Source of the DNA: Flavobacteriales bacterium
GTDB taxonomy: Bacteria > Bacteroidota > Bacteroidia > CAIKAF01
Reading direction: 5' to 3'
Length of the DNA: 64,000 nucleotides
Assembly (NCBI GenBank): GCA_022402535.1
Contig: JAKRSD010000024.1
Coordinates: 1 to 64,000 of the forward strand
Below, one piece after another: positions 34,401 through 44,187 of this stretch. The stretch's first letter is position 1, and each line of letters opens with the position of its first letter. The position numbers were made by a program, and so were the translations under genes. The notes under the pieces are model-generated. The model searched no databases and was not told where the DNA came from. It saw only the letters and a list, made by a program, of their open reading frames with translations.

Positions 34401-35285
34401 ATGACCTCACAATTTATGTATTCCCTCAGTCGTAAATTGCCTCAAAAAAGAGCATTCATCACGGGTGCTGCTTCGGGTTTGGGGAAAGCGCTGTGTTTGG
34501 AATTGGCAAAAGACCGATGGCATATCGGGATGGCCGATATAAACCAAAAACTGCTGGAAACAACGGCCCGCGAAGTAGAATCCGCGGGAGCTTCGGTATC
34601 GGTTTATCCGCTTGATGTTTCGGATGCAGAGGCTTATCAAGTCTGTGTAGAAAAATTTCTACAGCAAAGTAAAGGCATCGATTTACTGATTAACAATGCC
34701 GGCGTAGGCGACGGTTCTGTATTTGAAGAATACAGCCTAGAAAACTGGAAATGGATGACAGGGATAAACCAGTTGGGTGTGGTGTACGGTTGTCACTTTT
34801 TTGTACCTGTAATGAAATCACAAAAAAGCGGACATATTATCAATATTTCCAGTGCTGCCGCATTTTCTAATGCGGGCGGCATGTCGATGTATAACGTAAC
34901 CAAAGCCGCCGTTTTATCTCTTTCCGAAAGTTTATACACCGAACTCAGCAGCAGCGGTATTCAGGTTTCGGTGGTGATGCCCACGTTTTTCAACACTCAG
35001 GTTACCCAGTACGGAAGAGGAACCGCCGATCAGTTAGAAACGGCCAAATACCTGCTGGGCACATCGGGACTGGAAGCCGATCAGGTAGCCCAAACGATTC
35101 TGAAAAAAGCCGGAAAAGGCCGGTTATATATCGTGGTTCCAGGAATTTCCAAGTTCCTTTTCATCACTAAACGCCTGTTTCCCGGGATATTTTTATACAT
35201 CAGCAGAAAATTATTTGATAATCAGGATAAAGTGCGCAACCGACTCCGTGCGAAATACGAAAAATTAAACCCGCCCAACGCATGA
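34401..35285 (+). CDS. Short-chain dehydrogenase/reductase
   Basis: 294 residues. The NAD(P)-binding TGAASGLG is at residues 21-28, an Asp after strand 2 (MADINQKLL) suggests NAD preference, LLINNAGVGDG is the NNAG motif, and IINISSAAA with the YNVTK active site completes the catalytic set. The C-terminal KFLFITKRLFPGIFLYISRK is hydrophobic and may touch the membrane, as in fatty-acid or sterol-acting SDRs. A second in-frame ATG at 34416 is a possible start. Its stop overlaps the start of a flavin monooxygenase gene (ATGA), so the pair is probably co-translated and may act on the same alcohol/ketone substrate. Confidence 0.92.
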   Translation: MTSQFMYSLSRKLPQKRAFITGAASGLGKALCLELAKDRWHIGMADINQKLLETTAREVESAGASVSVYPLDVSDAEAYQVCVEKFLQQSKGIDLLINNAGVGDGSVFEEYSLENWKWMTGINQLGVVYGCHFFVPVMKSQKSGHIINISSAAAFSNAGGMSMYNVTKAAVLSLSESLYTELSSSGIQVSVVMPTFFNTQVTQYGRGTADQLETAKYLLGTSGLEADQVAQTILKKAGKGRLYIVVPGISKFLFITKRLFPGIFLYISRKLFDNQDKVRNRLRAKYEKLNPPNA

Positions 35286-36736
35286 ACCCAACTGTTGAAA
35301 CAGCCATCATAGGCACCGGTTTTTCCGGCATTTGTATGGGAATCCGCCTCCGAATGGCGGAATCAGAAAACTTTGTACTGCTCGAAAAGTCAGACGAAAT
35401 TGGGGGAACCTGGCGCGACAATACCTATCCCGGGGCGGCCTGTGATGTAAAGTCGCATCTGTATTCCTTTTCCTTTGAACCCAATCCGCAGTGGAGCCGC
35501 GTTTTTTCCGGTCAGACCGAAATTTTAGCTTATCTGAAACACTGTGTGGATAAACACCAACTGCGCAAACACATCCGATTCGGTTGGAAAATGACCGGGG
35601 CAAGGTATGACGATCACAATTCGCTTTGGCATATTCAAAAAGATAACGGCGATACGCTGACCTGCCGTTTTTTAATTATGGGAAACGGAGCCTTACATAT
35701 CCCTCATATTCCTGCGCTCAAAGGGTTAGAAACTTTTCAGGGACCGGTTTTTCATTCGGCGGAATGGAATCACGAAGCCGAGCTTAAGAACAAACGCATC
35801 GCAGTAATCGGAACCGGCGCAAGCGCCATACAGTTTGTGCCCGAAATTGCACCCCAAGCCCGAAATTTATTTCTATTTCAGCGCACGGCTCCCTGGATTA
35901 TGCCCAAACCTGATGGCGAAATCAGTGCGTTCAGAAAAAAACTGTTTCGCGTATTCCCTTTTCTCCAAAAGCTCTACAGAAGCTTTATATACTGGTTCAA
36001 CGAAAGTCAGGTGATTGCCTTTGTCATAAACCGGAATCTGATGAAATTTCCTGAACGGATTGCCCTTTCCTATCTGAAGAAAAAAGTGAAAGACCCCGTT
36101 CTGCGTCAAAAACTGACGCCCAATTTCACCTTTGGATGTAAACGGGTGTTACTCACCAACAATTATTACGATGCTCTCACCCTTCCGCAAAGCGAAGTGA
36201 TAACCGAGGCTATCCACGAAATTACCCCCGATTCGGTGATTACCGAAAACGGCACCTACCCCGCCGATGTGCTCATTTTCGGCACCGGGTTTCATGTAAG
36301 CGACAGTTTCAGGGCTTTTCAGATTACCGGAAAAAACGGGCTATCGCTGAATGCTTTGTGGGACAAAGGACCGGAAGCTTATCTGGGAACCTGCGTGGCA
36401 GGTTTTCCCAACCTGTTTTTTATGACGGGCCCCAACACCGGACTCGGCCACAGCTCTATGGTGTATATGATAGAATCACAGGCTGCTTTTATCATGGATT
36501 ATCTCAAAAATGCGCAAAAGATGCAGGTTTCCGGTTTTGAAGTAAAAGTGGAAGCCCAACAACATTTTAACCGCGAAGTGGATAAAAAAATGGAAGCTAC
36601 GGTTTGGAAATCAGGTTGTAACAGTTGGTATCTGGCAGCTTCGGGGCGAAATGTAACTTTATGGCCGGGATTTACCTTTTCCTTCCGCCGCAAAACCCGA
36701 AAAATGAATCTGAATGATTTTGAGGTAGTGAAATAG
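35282..36736 (+). CDS. Baeyer-Villiger-type flavin monooxygenase
   Basis: 484 residues. An N-terminal FAD site (IIGTGFSGICMG, residues 9-20) is followed by KSDEIGGTWRDNTYPGAACD, the Baeyer-Villiger fingerprint F-x-G-x3-H-x3-W (Phe152 to Trp162, read as FQGPVFHSAEW), and the NADPH-binding VIGTGASAIQF. FGTGFHVSD and FMTGPNTGLGHSSMVYMIE complete the FMO family pattern. Such enzymes insert oxygen next to a ketone to give an ester or lactone, using NADPH and O2. The upstream co-translated SDR could supply the ketone from an alcohol. The substrate is unknown. The final proline in the family fingerprint variant is not seen. Confidence 0.92.
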   Translation: MNPTVETAIIGTGFSGICMGIRLRMAESENFVLLEKSDEIGGTWRDNTYPGAACDVKSHLYSFSFEPNPQWSRVFSGQTEILAYLKHCVDKHQLRKHIRFGWKMTGARYDDHNSLWHIQKDNGDTLTCRFLIMGNGALHIPHIPALKGLETFQGPVFHSAEWNHEAELKNKRIAVIGTGASAIQFVPEIAPQARNLFLFQRTAPWIMPKPDGEISAFRKKLFRVFPFLQKLYRSFIYWFNESQVIAFVINRNLMKFPERIALSYLKKKVKDPVLRQKLTPNFTFGCKRVLLTNNYYDALTLPQSEVITEAIHEITPDSVITENGTYPADVLIFGTGFHVSDSFRAFQITGKNGLSLNALWDKGPEAYLGTCVAGFPNLFFMTGPNTGLGHSSMVYMIESQAAFIMDYLKNAQKMQVSGFEVKVEAQQHFNREVDKKMEATVWKSGCNSWYLAASGRNVTLWPGFTFSFRRKTRKMNLNDFEVVK

Positions 36737-36863
36737 AGGAATAACCTTTAAGGGGATTGGGCAATACAAAAAAGCAGAAAGTAAGTTTACCAAAACTGTG
36801 AATATTTACCGTGAAATGTAGTACTTTTATAATGTTTTTCACGATAAGTTGGGCTAAATAAAA

Positions 36864-37754
36864 ATGATAAATCAAACCACAAAAAATAAAATTGAGGGCT
36901 TGCAAAAGCAATACGCTTTATTATCAAAGGGAAACGAAACCTTACTAAAAGAAATAGCCCTGGCCGAAATTCCCGAAATGGTTTACAACTCTAACGCTAT
37001 TGAAAATTCAACACTTACATTAGAAGACACTGAAAAGATATTAGCCGGCGGAGCTATAAATCGTAAAGTAAGTGTGCGGGAAATTTATGAAGCAAAAAAC
37101 CTGGCAAAACTAACCGAAACCTTGTTGGAAAAGGATAAACACAAACTTACTTTAAAACTGATTTTAAGTTTGCACAAAACCCTGCTTTCGCACATAGATG
37201 AAAACATAGCAGGGCGTTTCCGCAGAGGCAAGGAATTGGTAAGGGTAGGCAATCATCTGGGTGCAAATCCGCAGTTTGTGCCTTCACTCATGCAAGAATT
37301 GGTGGGCAGTTACAACCAACATAAAATCAACTATTTTTTAGATGCTATTGCTCAGTTTCATGCCGAGTTTGAAACCATTCACCCTTTTGTGGATGGCAAT
37401 GGGCGAATGGGCAGAGTGCTTATCAACCTGCAACTCATGAATGCCGGTTTTCCCCCTATCATTATTCAAAACAAAAATAAGGATACTGCATACTATCCGC
37501 TTTTTACACATTACCAGTCAACACTCAAATTTGGTGGTTTCACCGAATTGTTTGCACTGCTTTTGCAAGAAACATTGCACAAGCGAATTACCTTACTTAC
37601 GGCAAAGAAAGTAATTCCACTTTCAGTTTGGGCAAGTCAAAACCACATAAAAGGGAATGTGGCTGCCAACAAAGCCAATAGACAGACTATTCCGGCTTTT
37701 CGTATGAGAGAAAAATGGATGATTGCCGAAGAATATAAAGTTGAGATTGGATAA
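36864..37754 (+). CDS. Fic family protein with N-terminal inhibitory motif
   Basis: 296 residues. The Fic active-site loop is HPFVDGNGRMGR (His173-Arg184), a complete match to HPFx(D/E)GNGRxxR, which supports AMP transfer or a related nucleotidyl transfer. An inhibitory helix motif, S43-N-A-I-E47-N48, fits the (S/T)xxxE(G/N) pattern with the blocking Glu, placing the motif N-terminal to the Fic core (class II). The tail (KKVIPLSVWASQNHIKGNVAANKANRQTIPAFR, cited in part) resembles the small DNA-binding-like C-terminal domain found in chromosomal Fic proteins. No antitoxin gene adjoins it. It stands alone between the monooxygenase and the convergent PorU2 gene. The target is unknown. Confidence 0.94.
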   Translation: MINQTTKNKIEGLQKQYALLSKGNETLLKEIALAEIPEMVYNSNAIENSTLTLEDTEKILAGGAINRKVSVREIYEAKNLAKLTETLLEKDKHKLTLKLILSLHKTLLSHIDENIAGRFRRGKELVRVGNHLGANPQFVPSLMQELVGSYNQHKINYFLDAIAQFHAEFETIHPFVDGNGRMGRVLINLQLMNAGFPPIIIQNKNKDTAYYPLFTHYQSTLKFGGFTELFALLLQETLHKRITLLTAKKVIPLSVWASQNHIKGNVAANKANRQTIPAFRMREKWMIAEEYKVEIG

Positions 37755-37837
37755 TTGAAAGAGAGAAAATGTTTTTAAAAGTGAAGCGTTTTGCATTTAC
37801 TTTCAAAAACTACATGTTTCATAACACCTATTGCATA

Positions 37838-40800
37838 CTAACGCATCAAATACATCTTCCCAAATCCTTTTTTGAAGTATTGATCGGCCGAAGTAGCGGC
37901 TTTTTCAACCGTTTCGCCCTGATTTTTGGTAATCACGCGATACAGATACACGCCCGAGGCCAGCTTATCGCCAAACTCATCGGTACCGTCCCAGGCATAA
38001 TCGGTTATGTTTTTACCGATACGGATGGTTCCCAGTTCGTGCCCAAATATTTCACGAACTATACGCCCGTCAATCGTAAAAATTTGAATCTTCATAAAAT
38101 CAGGCACTTCCGAACCGGTGAGGGTAAACACAAACCGGGTAGAGGTAGAAAACGGATTCGGATAATTGAGCACTTCGGTAATGGTAGAGGCATTCACCAC
38201 TTCAAACGAAATGATATAATCAAATTCGCCCGAACCTTTTCCCGATGCATTATTGCTCACATCTCTGGCTCGAATCATGAGTTTATACTTTCCATCTTTT
38301 CCGGTAAAATCGGGGCGATACTCAATACGGGCGGCATTTTCGGTGGCGGAAGCAGGAATAAACGTAATTTCACTTCCCCCAAGGGTAATTCGTCGGGGGG
38401 TGGAAGAACCCGGTTCCTGCAAAAACAAATCAAACGTAGTGGTATCACTCAATAACAAAATCGGATTTTCGTCCTTGAGTTTAATATCAATCAGTGGCTT
38501 AGCCGATACAATTTCACCATCCATAATGCGAACTCCATCAAACATCACTTCCAGTAAGGGATTGATTTTATCGCGGTCGGTGTAAAAGCGTTTGTCGGCC
38601 AGGTTATTGAAATGATACTGTTCGCGCTGATGCTGCGGATGATTCAACGGATTCGCCTCTATCCATAAATAATTCAGTCCCGGAAAATTGATATTGGAAA
38701 CCGAAAAGGTATCCGTAATGAAAGCATCTACCCGGAGCGAATCGGCTTTTTGGTAAAAAGAAGTGATTTGGTTGGTTGAAGTAATGACAAAATACCGCAT
38801 CCAAAGGCTGTCCATCGGGTAATCGCCGATATTTTCCACCGCCGTAGCCAACTTCAGCGTTTTGCCCTGCTGCAGCGTGTCTGATTCAAAATAATATGCG
38901 ATAGATGGATTCAATGCAGCCTCCGGAACGCCTTCATACAGCACATGCCAGCGGTCGTGTTGAGAAGGTGTCTGATTGGTGTTATCGCGGGTAAAGAAGC
39001 GCAATTTCAGAAAAGGATACTGATTAGCATTCACAAGGCTTCCCAGATTTAAAATATCCGGGGTAGCGAGCGTAATTCCATCCAACAATGTAGTTTCCGC
39101 ACCTATTCCGTTTACACCGATTATGCTCACACTCACCGAATCGGTTGAAGGGGTTTCAACAGAACGGGAATTCCAATGGAACGAGCCCCACTCCGAAGCC
39201 GGTCCGATGAGCGGAGAACCCATAGTGCCAAAAATCCAGTCGTTTTCGAGTATGGCATTCAGTTCTACCATAGCTGCGGTGGACTCTCCCACCCGCTGTA
39301 CGGTGGTGGCCGGAAATCCTTTACGGGTAAAAAATGTATACGGTCTGTTCAGGTTATTCGCTGCCAAATAAGCTACCGAGTCGGCTCCTATAGCCGTAAA
39401 TGCATTGATTTGATCGGAACTGAACTGCTGAAAATTGGTACTCACCACGGTATAAATACCTACATAATACCCGTTGGGGATAAGGTTCAGGAAGTTTTTC
39501 AAATTTTCGCGGGAAGCCTGCACATTCTGACGAAAGATGAAATAATTCTCCACCCTGGGCCGACAGATACACGAGGCATTGGCATTTCCGAAATTATTAG
39601 CCGGATTGAATCCGTTACAATCGGTTCCCCAAGGTTGTAGCGTAATAGGATCAATCACAAACACATGCACCGAAGGAGCTGTGCCGCAGGCATTGGATTC
39701 CACAGAAACTCCATCAATGGTATAGTAACAATCGGCCAGCACCGTGGGGCTGTTGGTGTTACCATACGTTTGAATGCGAAGCTGTTTTTGATTGGGCACA
39801 AAATCAAATTTCCGCTGCGGACGGTTATAATTAATGTATGTAAAGGGGTTGTTTTTCAACTGAAAAAAGTGATCCTGTCCCCAGCCTCGTTTTCCGTTTA
39901 TGTATTGAAAAGAACTTTCTTTCCATTTGTGATAAATACCAGATTCAGCCGAATCCACGCCGGTTCTCCAGAAATAAACCATACTGTCGGTGAATGCAAA
40001 AGACGGTTTCCACTTCACCACACCGCCGGTCTGCGAAATAATGGTGTCCCGCTTGAACGGACTGTTGAACAAGTCGGTGGTATCAATTTCAAATTTGTAT
40101 TTCTTTTCAGCGGCAAAAGGATCGCCGGTGGTGGCTTTTAACCAGGAACGATTATTCGGTATTACGGCAAAATCATTCGGATACACGGGAGTTATATCTC
40201 CGGTAGAAATCAAGAGAGATTTGGTCAGGTTATTATTGGTATTGGTGAGTTCGTCAATAAAATCCGGCGGATCCACCGACACGGTAATAAAATTTAATCC
40301 CACGCCGCTCACCCGGTCTGTAGGCATTTTAATTTTCACGGTATCGCGATAATTAATCGGAGGCAATTGTAAAGAATACACATCGTCCGGCTTGCCGAAT
40401 TTGGCATATTTACGAATCACTTCCACCGAAAACGAATCCGTAAATGTGCGCCCGAAATTAGAAATCACAATCTGTAGGTCGAACGAATCCACATCAGCGG
40501 AAACCACCGTAGGAATATAGGAAACACTCTGGTCTGATATAGCCAGATCGGGTTTTCTGAGGTTATTGAGACGGCAACCGGGATCGCCATGCAGCGTCAT
40601 TTCCAGGGCTACAATTTTGGTGAATACATTCCCGGGAAATCCGCTGTATAATTCATTGGCGGTTCTGCGCATACAGGTTCCCACAGGTTCTCCGTAAGAT
40701 TTGTATGAAAAATGCTCATAGAGAATCCGCGTATATAAATTCATAAACGGAGGAAGCCCTGTACTTACGGTGGCAATAAATCCCCAGGCGGCTTTTTTGT

Positions 40801-42889
40801 TCTGCAGCACAAATTTCTCCGAAGTAGTTTCATAGGCTTGGAATAAATCGCCCGAAAAACAGGAATTGGCAATCACCAGCGGATACTTTCCGCGATTCTG
40901 GTATTCGGCAGGGTCATCTACATACACATCAAACCCTGTTCCTGAAGCATGCCCGAAAAAGGTCATCAATGCGGCCCCGCGGTTAATGGAATTGCGGATG
41001 GAATCCGCCACGGTATTTTGAAAAGGTACGTTGGACTGTTTTAAAAATGTGCTTACGTTCCCCCCGTACAGCGTATCTTCTATAACCGCTTTGTATCCGT
41101 TCAGATAATTGGCCAAAATGGTATTTTCATTCACATTTCCGCCTCCCCCAAAGTGTATGATATTTTTGGTGAACGGCTGGTTGGTATTGGTTTCCTGTTC
41201 GGAAACTTTTTGCAAATATTCAGACACCTGTTGTCCGCTCACGGCACTCAAACGCCCCACGGCTACATCCTGCCGTTTGGTGCCGGCAATATCAAATCCG
41301 TAAAGATTATCTGCCGGCGGAAAACCGATGGCCGGAACGGTAGAAGATACATAATTCTGGGCATTGGTTCTTACTGCCGTCGGGTATAACGATTTACCGA
41401 TGATAAACAAAAACTCGGGCTTCTGATTCCAACGGGCAAATGCAAATCGCAGAAAATTCTTCACGGCTGCAGGATGCCTGGGAATACCATATCCAAACTG
41501 ATAATAAAGCTGTTCGGCATCCACAGTCATGGCATTGTACCCGGTAAGTTTGCGATAGGCTTCGTAACTTTTGGCTTCATTCCAAAATTTGGAAACGGTT
41601 AAAATCAAATAATTGAAGTCTTTGTATTCATTCTCAAAATTCTTGAATCTACCCAAAGGAGAATCACTGAAACTAATGGGTTTTACTGTATTTACATTGA
41701 TTACCGAAGCATCGGACGTAAGAAAACATTGTTTGATTCCGCCTCCGTTTGCCACCACTCCCGTCCATACCGTGCCGGCTCCCTGCAATACAATGCGTCT
41801 GCCGTTGGTTACATCATACATTCTGGAAGGCGTATTCTGCGAATTAAATGCCGTGATGTTAAGCGTGTATTTAGGACCTGAAGGATTATCGGGAACATAC
41901 AGCACATGTCGGATGCGGTTGCTCAGGTTATAAGTCTGTGGAAGTTCAATTTCTACATATCCCAGGGCATTGCGGGTATTGGCGGCATACGTGGTTAACA
42001 ACTGCAACGTGAAAGCATTAGGCGAAGCCTGCAAAGCCGCCGCTGAAGCCGTAAGATTCAAAATGGAAAGGGCATAATCGGCAACCGAAGTATCGATGGA
42101 AACGTTTCCGAACGTGAAAATATAACGGTGATCCAACAAACCGGATGTTATGGGATCGTTGGCCCCGGCAATTCTTAGCTGAATTTTGGCATTCGGTCCT
42201 GCCGTGTACATGGTGGACTGAAACGAAGCCATAAACGAAGTCCAGTTTTGGTTTATGGTATTGGCCCCGTTGAAAATATTGGCGTATCCTTCGCCCTGCA
42301 TGTAAAAAGGATCCTGCGTATTGGCAGAGTATGAAGGGCCGTTGTTGTATGTGTTTTGGTATCCGTTGGTGATTTTAGCCATGTAGTATGGCGCCGAGGC
42401 ATACGCACCCGGATTGGGGTCGGAATCATTGATAAATCGTTTGTTTCCGATAATATTCGGTCCAAAAGTCAGGAAATAATGTATCGTATCTGAATAGAGA
42501 CCATACTTTTTGTTAATCTGCCCATCCTGCACAAAATAAAGTAGGCTGTCGAGTTCGGCAGCATTAGGTTCGCCCACAAATTCGATAAACTCTCCGGGTT
42601 CAAAAATTCCGTTGGCTTCGCCCTGCACAAAAATGGGAATTTCCACGCCGCGTGCATACATACGAAACGCCCGAGGGTCCGTTCCCATCGGAAAACCGGC
42701 ACTTTGCAGTGTAGCAAACGAAATACGGTGAACGCCCTGTGCCATCACGGGCACTTTGTAGTAAAACAGGTCATGATCTACCCACTCATTCCCAAAGGGA
42801 ATCTGCGCCTGTGCTTCAAACCGGCTTCCGAAAAACAAGCCGAAAAAAGCGATAAAGAGGCTATATATAAATCGTTTACTCACATTCAT
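37838..42889 (-). CDS. porU2: Type IX secretion C25-family sortase, PorU2-like
   Basis: 1683 residues with a signal peptide (MNVSKRFIYSLFIAFFGLFF...AQAQ). The gingipain-like C25 peptidase domain occupies about residues 430-770; its catalytic pair is His647 in TFFGHASG and Cys677 in IANSCFSGD. Long Ig-like and beta-sandwich regions follow. The C-terminus (EVLNYPNPFSTSTRFVFTL...GVYLYRVITKNQG, ending KGFGKMYLMR) has a FlgD-like Ig/CTD form typical of PorU2 proteins rather than of PorU itself. T9SS sortases cleave sorting domains from cargo and attach the products to the surface. Its start overlaps the end of a PorV-family gene (ATGA), consistent with a PorU-PorV type complex. The symbol rests on family resemblance, not a search. 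Confidence 0.9.
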   Translation of the reverse strand: MNVSKRFIYSLFIAFFGLFFGSRFEAQAQIPFGNEWVDHDLFYYKVPVMAQGVHRISFATLQSAGFPMGTDPRAFRMYARGVEIPIFVQGEANGIFEPGEFIEFVGEPNAAELDSLLYFVQDGQINKKYGLYSDTIHYFLTFGPNIIGNKRFINDSDPNPGAYASAPYYMAKITNGYQNTYNNGPSYSANTQDPFYMQGEGYANIFNGANTINQNWTSFMASFQSTMYTAGPNAKIQLRIAGANDPITSGLLDHRYIFTFGNVSIDTSVADYALSILNLTASAAALQASPNAFTLQLLTTYAANTRNALGYVEIELPQTYNLSNRIRHVLYVPDNPSGPKYTLNITAFNSQNTPSRMYDVTNGRRIVLQGAGTVWTGVVANGGGIKQCFLTSDASVINVNTVKPISFSDSPLGRFKNFENEYKDFNYLILTVSKFWNEAKSYEAYRKLTGYNAMTVDAEQLYYQFGYGIPRHPAAVKNFLRFAFARWNQKPEFLFIIGKSLYPTAVRTNAQNYVSSTVPAIGFPPADNLYGFDIAGTKRQDVAVGRLSAVSGQQVSEYLQKVSEQETNTNQPFTKNIIHFGGGGNVNENTILANYLNGYKAVIEDTLYGGNVSTFLKQSNVPFQNTVADSIRNSINRGAALMTFFGHASGTGFDVYVDDPAEYQNRGKYPLVIANSCFSGDLFQAYETTSEKFVLQNKKAAWGFIATVSTGLPPFMNLYTRILYEHFSYKSYGEPVGTCMRRTANELYSGFPGNVFTKIVALEMTLHGDPGCRLNNLRKPDLAISDQSVSYIPTVVSADVDSFDLQIVISNFGRTFTDSFSVEVIRKYAKFGKPDDVYSLQLPPINYRDTVKIKMPTDRVSGVGLNFITVSVDPPDFIDELTNTNNNLTKSLLISTGDITPVYPNDFAVIPNNRSWLKATTGDPFAAEKKYKFEIDTTDLFNSPFKRDTIISQTGGVVKWKPSFAFTDSMVYFWRTGVDSAESGIYHKWKESSFQYINGKRGWGQDHFFQLKNNPFTYINYNRPQRKFDFVPNQKQLRIQTYGNTNSPTVLADCYYTIDGVSVESNACGTAPSVHVFVIDPITLQPWGTDCNGFNPANNFGNANASCICRPRVENYFIFRQNVQASRENLKNFLNLIPNGYYVGIYTVVSTNFQQFSSDQINAFTAIGADSVAYLAANNLNRPYTFFTRKGFPATTVQRVGESTAAMVELNAILENDWIFGTMGSPLIGPASEWGSFHWNSRSVETPSTDSVSVSIIGVNGIGAETTLLDGITLATPDILNLGSLVNANQYPFLKLRFFTRDNTNQTPSQHDRWHVLYEGVPEAALNPSIAYYFESDTLQQGKTLKLATAVENIGDYPMDSLWMRYFVITSTNQITSFYQKADSLRVDAFITDTFSVSNINFPGLNYLWIEANPLNHPQHQREQYHFNNLADKRFYTDRDKINPLLEVMFDGVRIMDGEIVSAKPLIDIKLKDENPILLLSDTTTFDLFLQEPGSSTPRRITLGGSEITFIPASATENAARIEYRPDFTGKDGKYKLMIRARDVSNNASGKGSGEFDYIISFEVVNASTITEVLNYPNPFSTSTRFVFTLTGSEVPDFMKIQIFTIDGRIVREIFGHELGTIRIGKNITDYAWDGTDEFGDKLASGVYLYRVITKNQGETVEKAATSADQYFKKGFGKMYLMR

Positions 42890-43995
42890 AAAAGCGATGA
42901 AGTTTTGGGAGAAGCCGGGGCTTCTTTCTTTTTCACGTTAAAACCGATGCGCAGCGAAAACACATGCGAAAACAAAAACACCGAACGGTCGCCGATGGAA
43001 GCTAAGGCGTAATCCACCATCACGGTTTTAATTCTGAAGCCGGCGCCTATATTGGGTTTCACCAGCCACACTTTTTTGTCGGGTGTTTCTTTAGATTGTT
43101 GAATCTGTCCGCATCCGCCGCGTAAAAACACGATGTCTTTATAGCCGATTTCAATTCCGAAACGCGGATCTATAGAGATGGGATCCCAGGAAATGGGAGT
43201 ATTTCTGCGGCCATCGGTGGTAAATAAAATATCTACCGAAGGGGTGGCATGAAAGGCTTTGTTTTTATCGAAATGAATTTTGTAGCCCGCGCCCAGCGCT
43301 ATTTTAGGTAAGGCAATTTCCGATGATTTTCTCAGCACTTCATTTCCCGTGGCATTGAACACTTCTTCAAATTCCTCGGTGTTGTAGGTAAAGTTGGTGA
43401 TGGTGGTGCTGATGTCGCGCAGCATAAGACCCGCTCTCCAATTTTTATGTTGGTACAAAAATCCTAAATCTAATCCGAAACCCCAGCCTTTACCAAACTT
43501 TCCGATATTTCGGTGAAGCACTTTGGCAGTGGCTCCGTACGAAAGGCCGATTTTATTGATTTTTCGGGCATAGCTGAGCATAAAAGCATAATCGGCCACC
43601 GAAAAAGAAGTAATCCGGTCATAATTGATATTGCCGTCGGTATCGATTAATTCCAACGTATTGGGAATATTATCTACCCCGCTGCGGATAAGCCCGAAAC
43701 CCAATCCGCTGTTTTCGTTGATTTTTACACCCAATCCCCCAAAGTCATATTTCACGATGCCACCAAAATGTTCATTATGCATCAGATTAATATCCACCGT
43801 GTTTTTAAGGCCCGTAAGCCCTGCGGGGTTCCAATAAATAGAAGTGGCATCTTCGGGCAGGTGCGTGTAAGCGTTAGATAATCCGAGCGCTCTTGCTCCC
43901 ACTCCTATATCCAGATAGGCGTTTGCATATTTATTAAACTGCGCATGGGCAGTTATAACCACACATGCCAGCACAAGGCTTGCTAAAAATTTCAT
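42886..43995 (-). CDS. PorV/PorQ-family outer-membrane protein (PorV-like)
   Basis: 369 residues with a signal peptide (MKFLASLVLACVVITAHAQ) and the family opening YANAYLDIGVGARALGLSNAYTHLPEDATSIYWNPAGL. The rest alternates amphipathic strands of a FadL-like 14-strand barrel (YDFGGLGVKINENSGLGFGLIRSG, YGATAKVLHRNIGKFGKGWGFGLDLGFLY), ending IGFNVKKKEAPASPKTSSLL. PorV-type proteins carry T9SS cargo from the translocon to the sortase. It is co-transcribed with the sortase gene through a 4-bp overlap and has an exact consensus promoter at 44015-44046. Whether it is PorV itself or a PorU2-specific paralogue cannot be decided here. Confidence 0.88.
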   Translation of the reverse strand: MKFLASLVLACVVITAHAQFNKYANAYLDIGVGARALGLSNAYTHLPEDATSIYWNPAGLTGLKNTVDINLMHNEHFGGIVKYDFGGLGVKINENSGLGFGLIRSGVDNIPNTLELIDTDGNINYDRITSFSVADYAFMLSYARKINKIGLSYGATAKVLHRNIGKFGKGWGFGLDLGFLYQHKNWRAGLMLRDISTTITNFTYNTEEFEEVFNATGNEVLRKSSEIALPKIALGAGYKIHFDKNKAFHATPSVDILFTTDGRRNTPISWDPISIDPRFGIEIGYKDIVFLRGGCGQIQQSKETPDKKVWLVKPNIGAGFRIKTVMVDYALASIGDRSVFLFSHVFSLRIGFNVKKKEAPASPKTSSLL

Positions 43996-44014
43996 TCTTT
44001 CGATTAGGACTCAC

Positions 44015-44046
44015 CAAAAGTAAGATTCCTGACCGTATCAAACAAA
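44015..44046 (-). promoter_or_regulatory. Consensus promoter of the PorV-like/PorU2 operon
   Basis: On the minus strand TTTG (44043-44046), a 20-bp spacer and TACTTTTG (44015-44022) match the consensus exactly. The box ends 19 nt before the ATG at 43995. Confidence 0.8.
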
Positions 44047-44187
44047 TTGAGTATGAATCGGTTTTTAAAATTATATAAATTTGATTATCAATTAAATAAA
44101 ACTACTATTTACGCAAAAAGCAGACTTGTTCGCAGGAATTAAATTCAAAAAGTAACTACCGCGTTTTAAAAAGTATCTATTTTCGGC

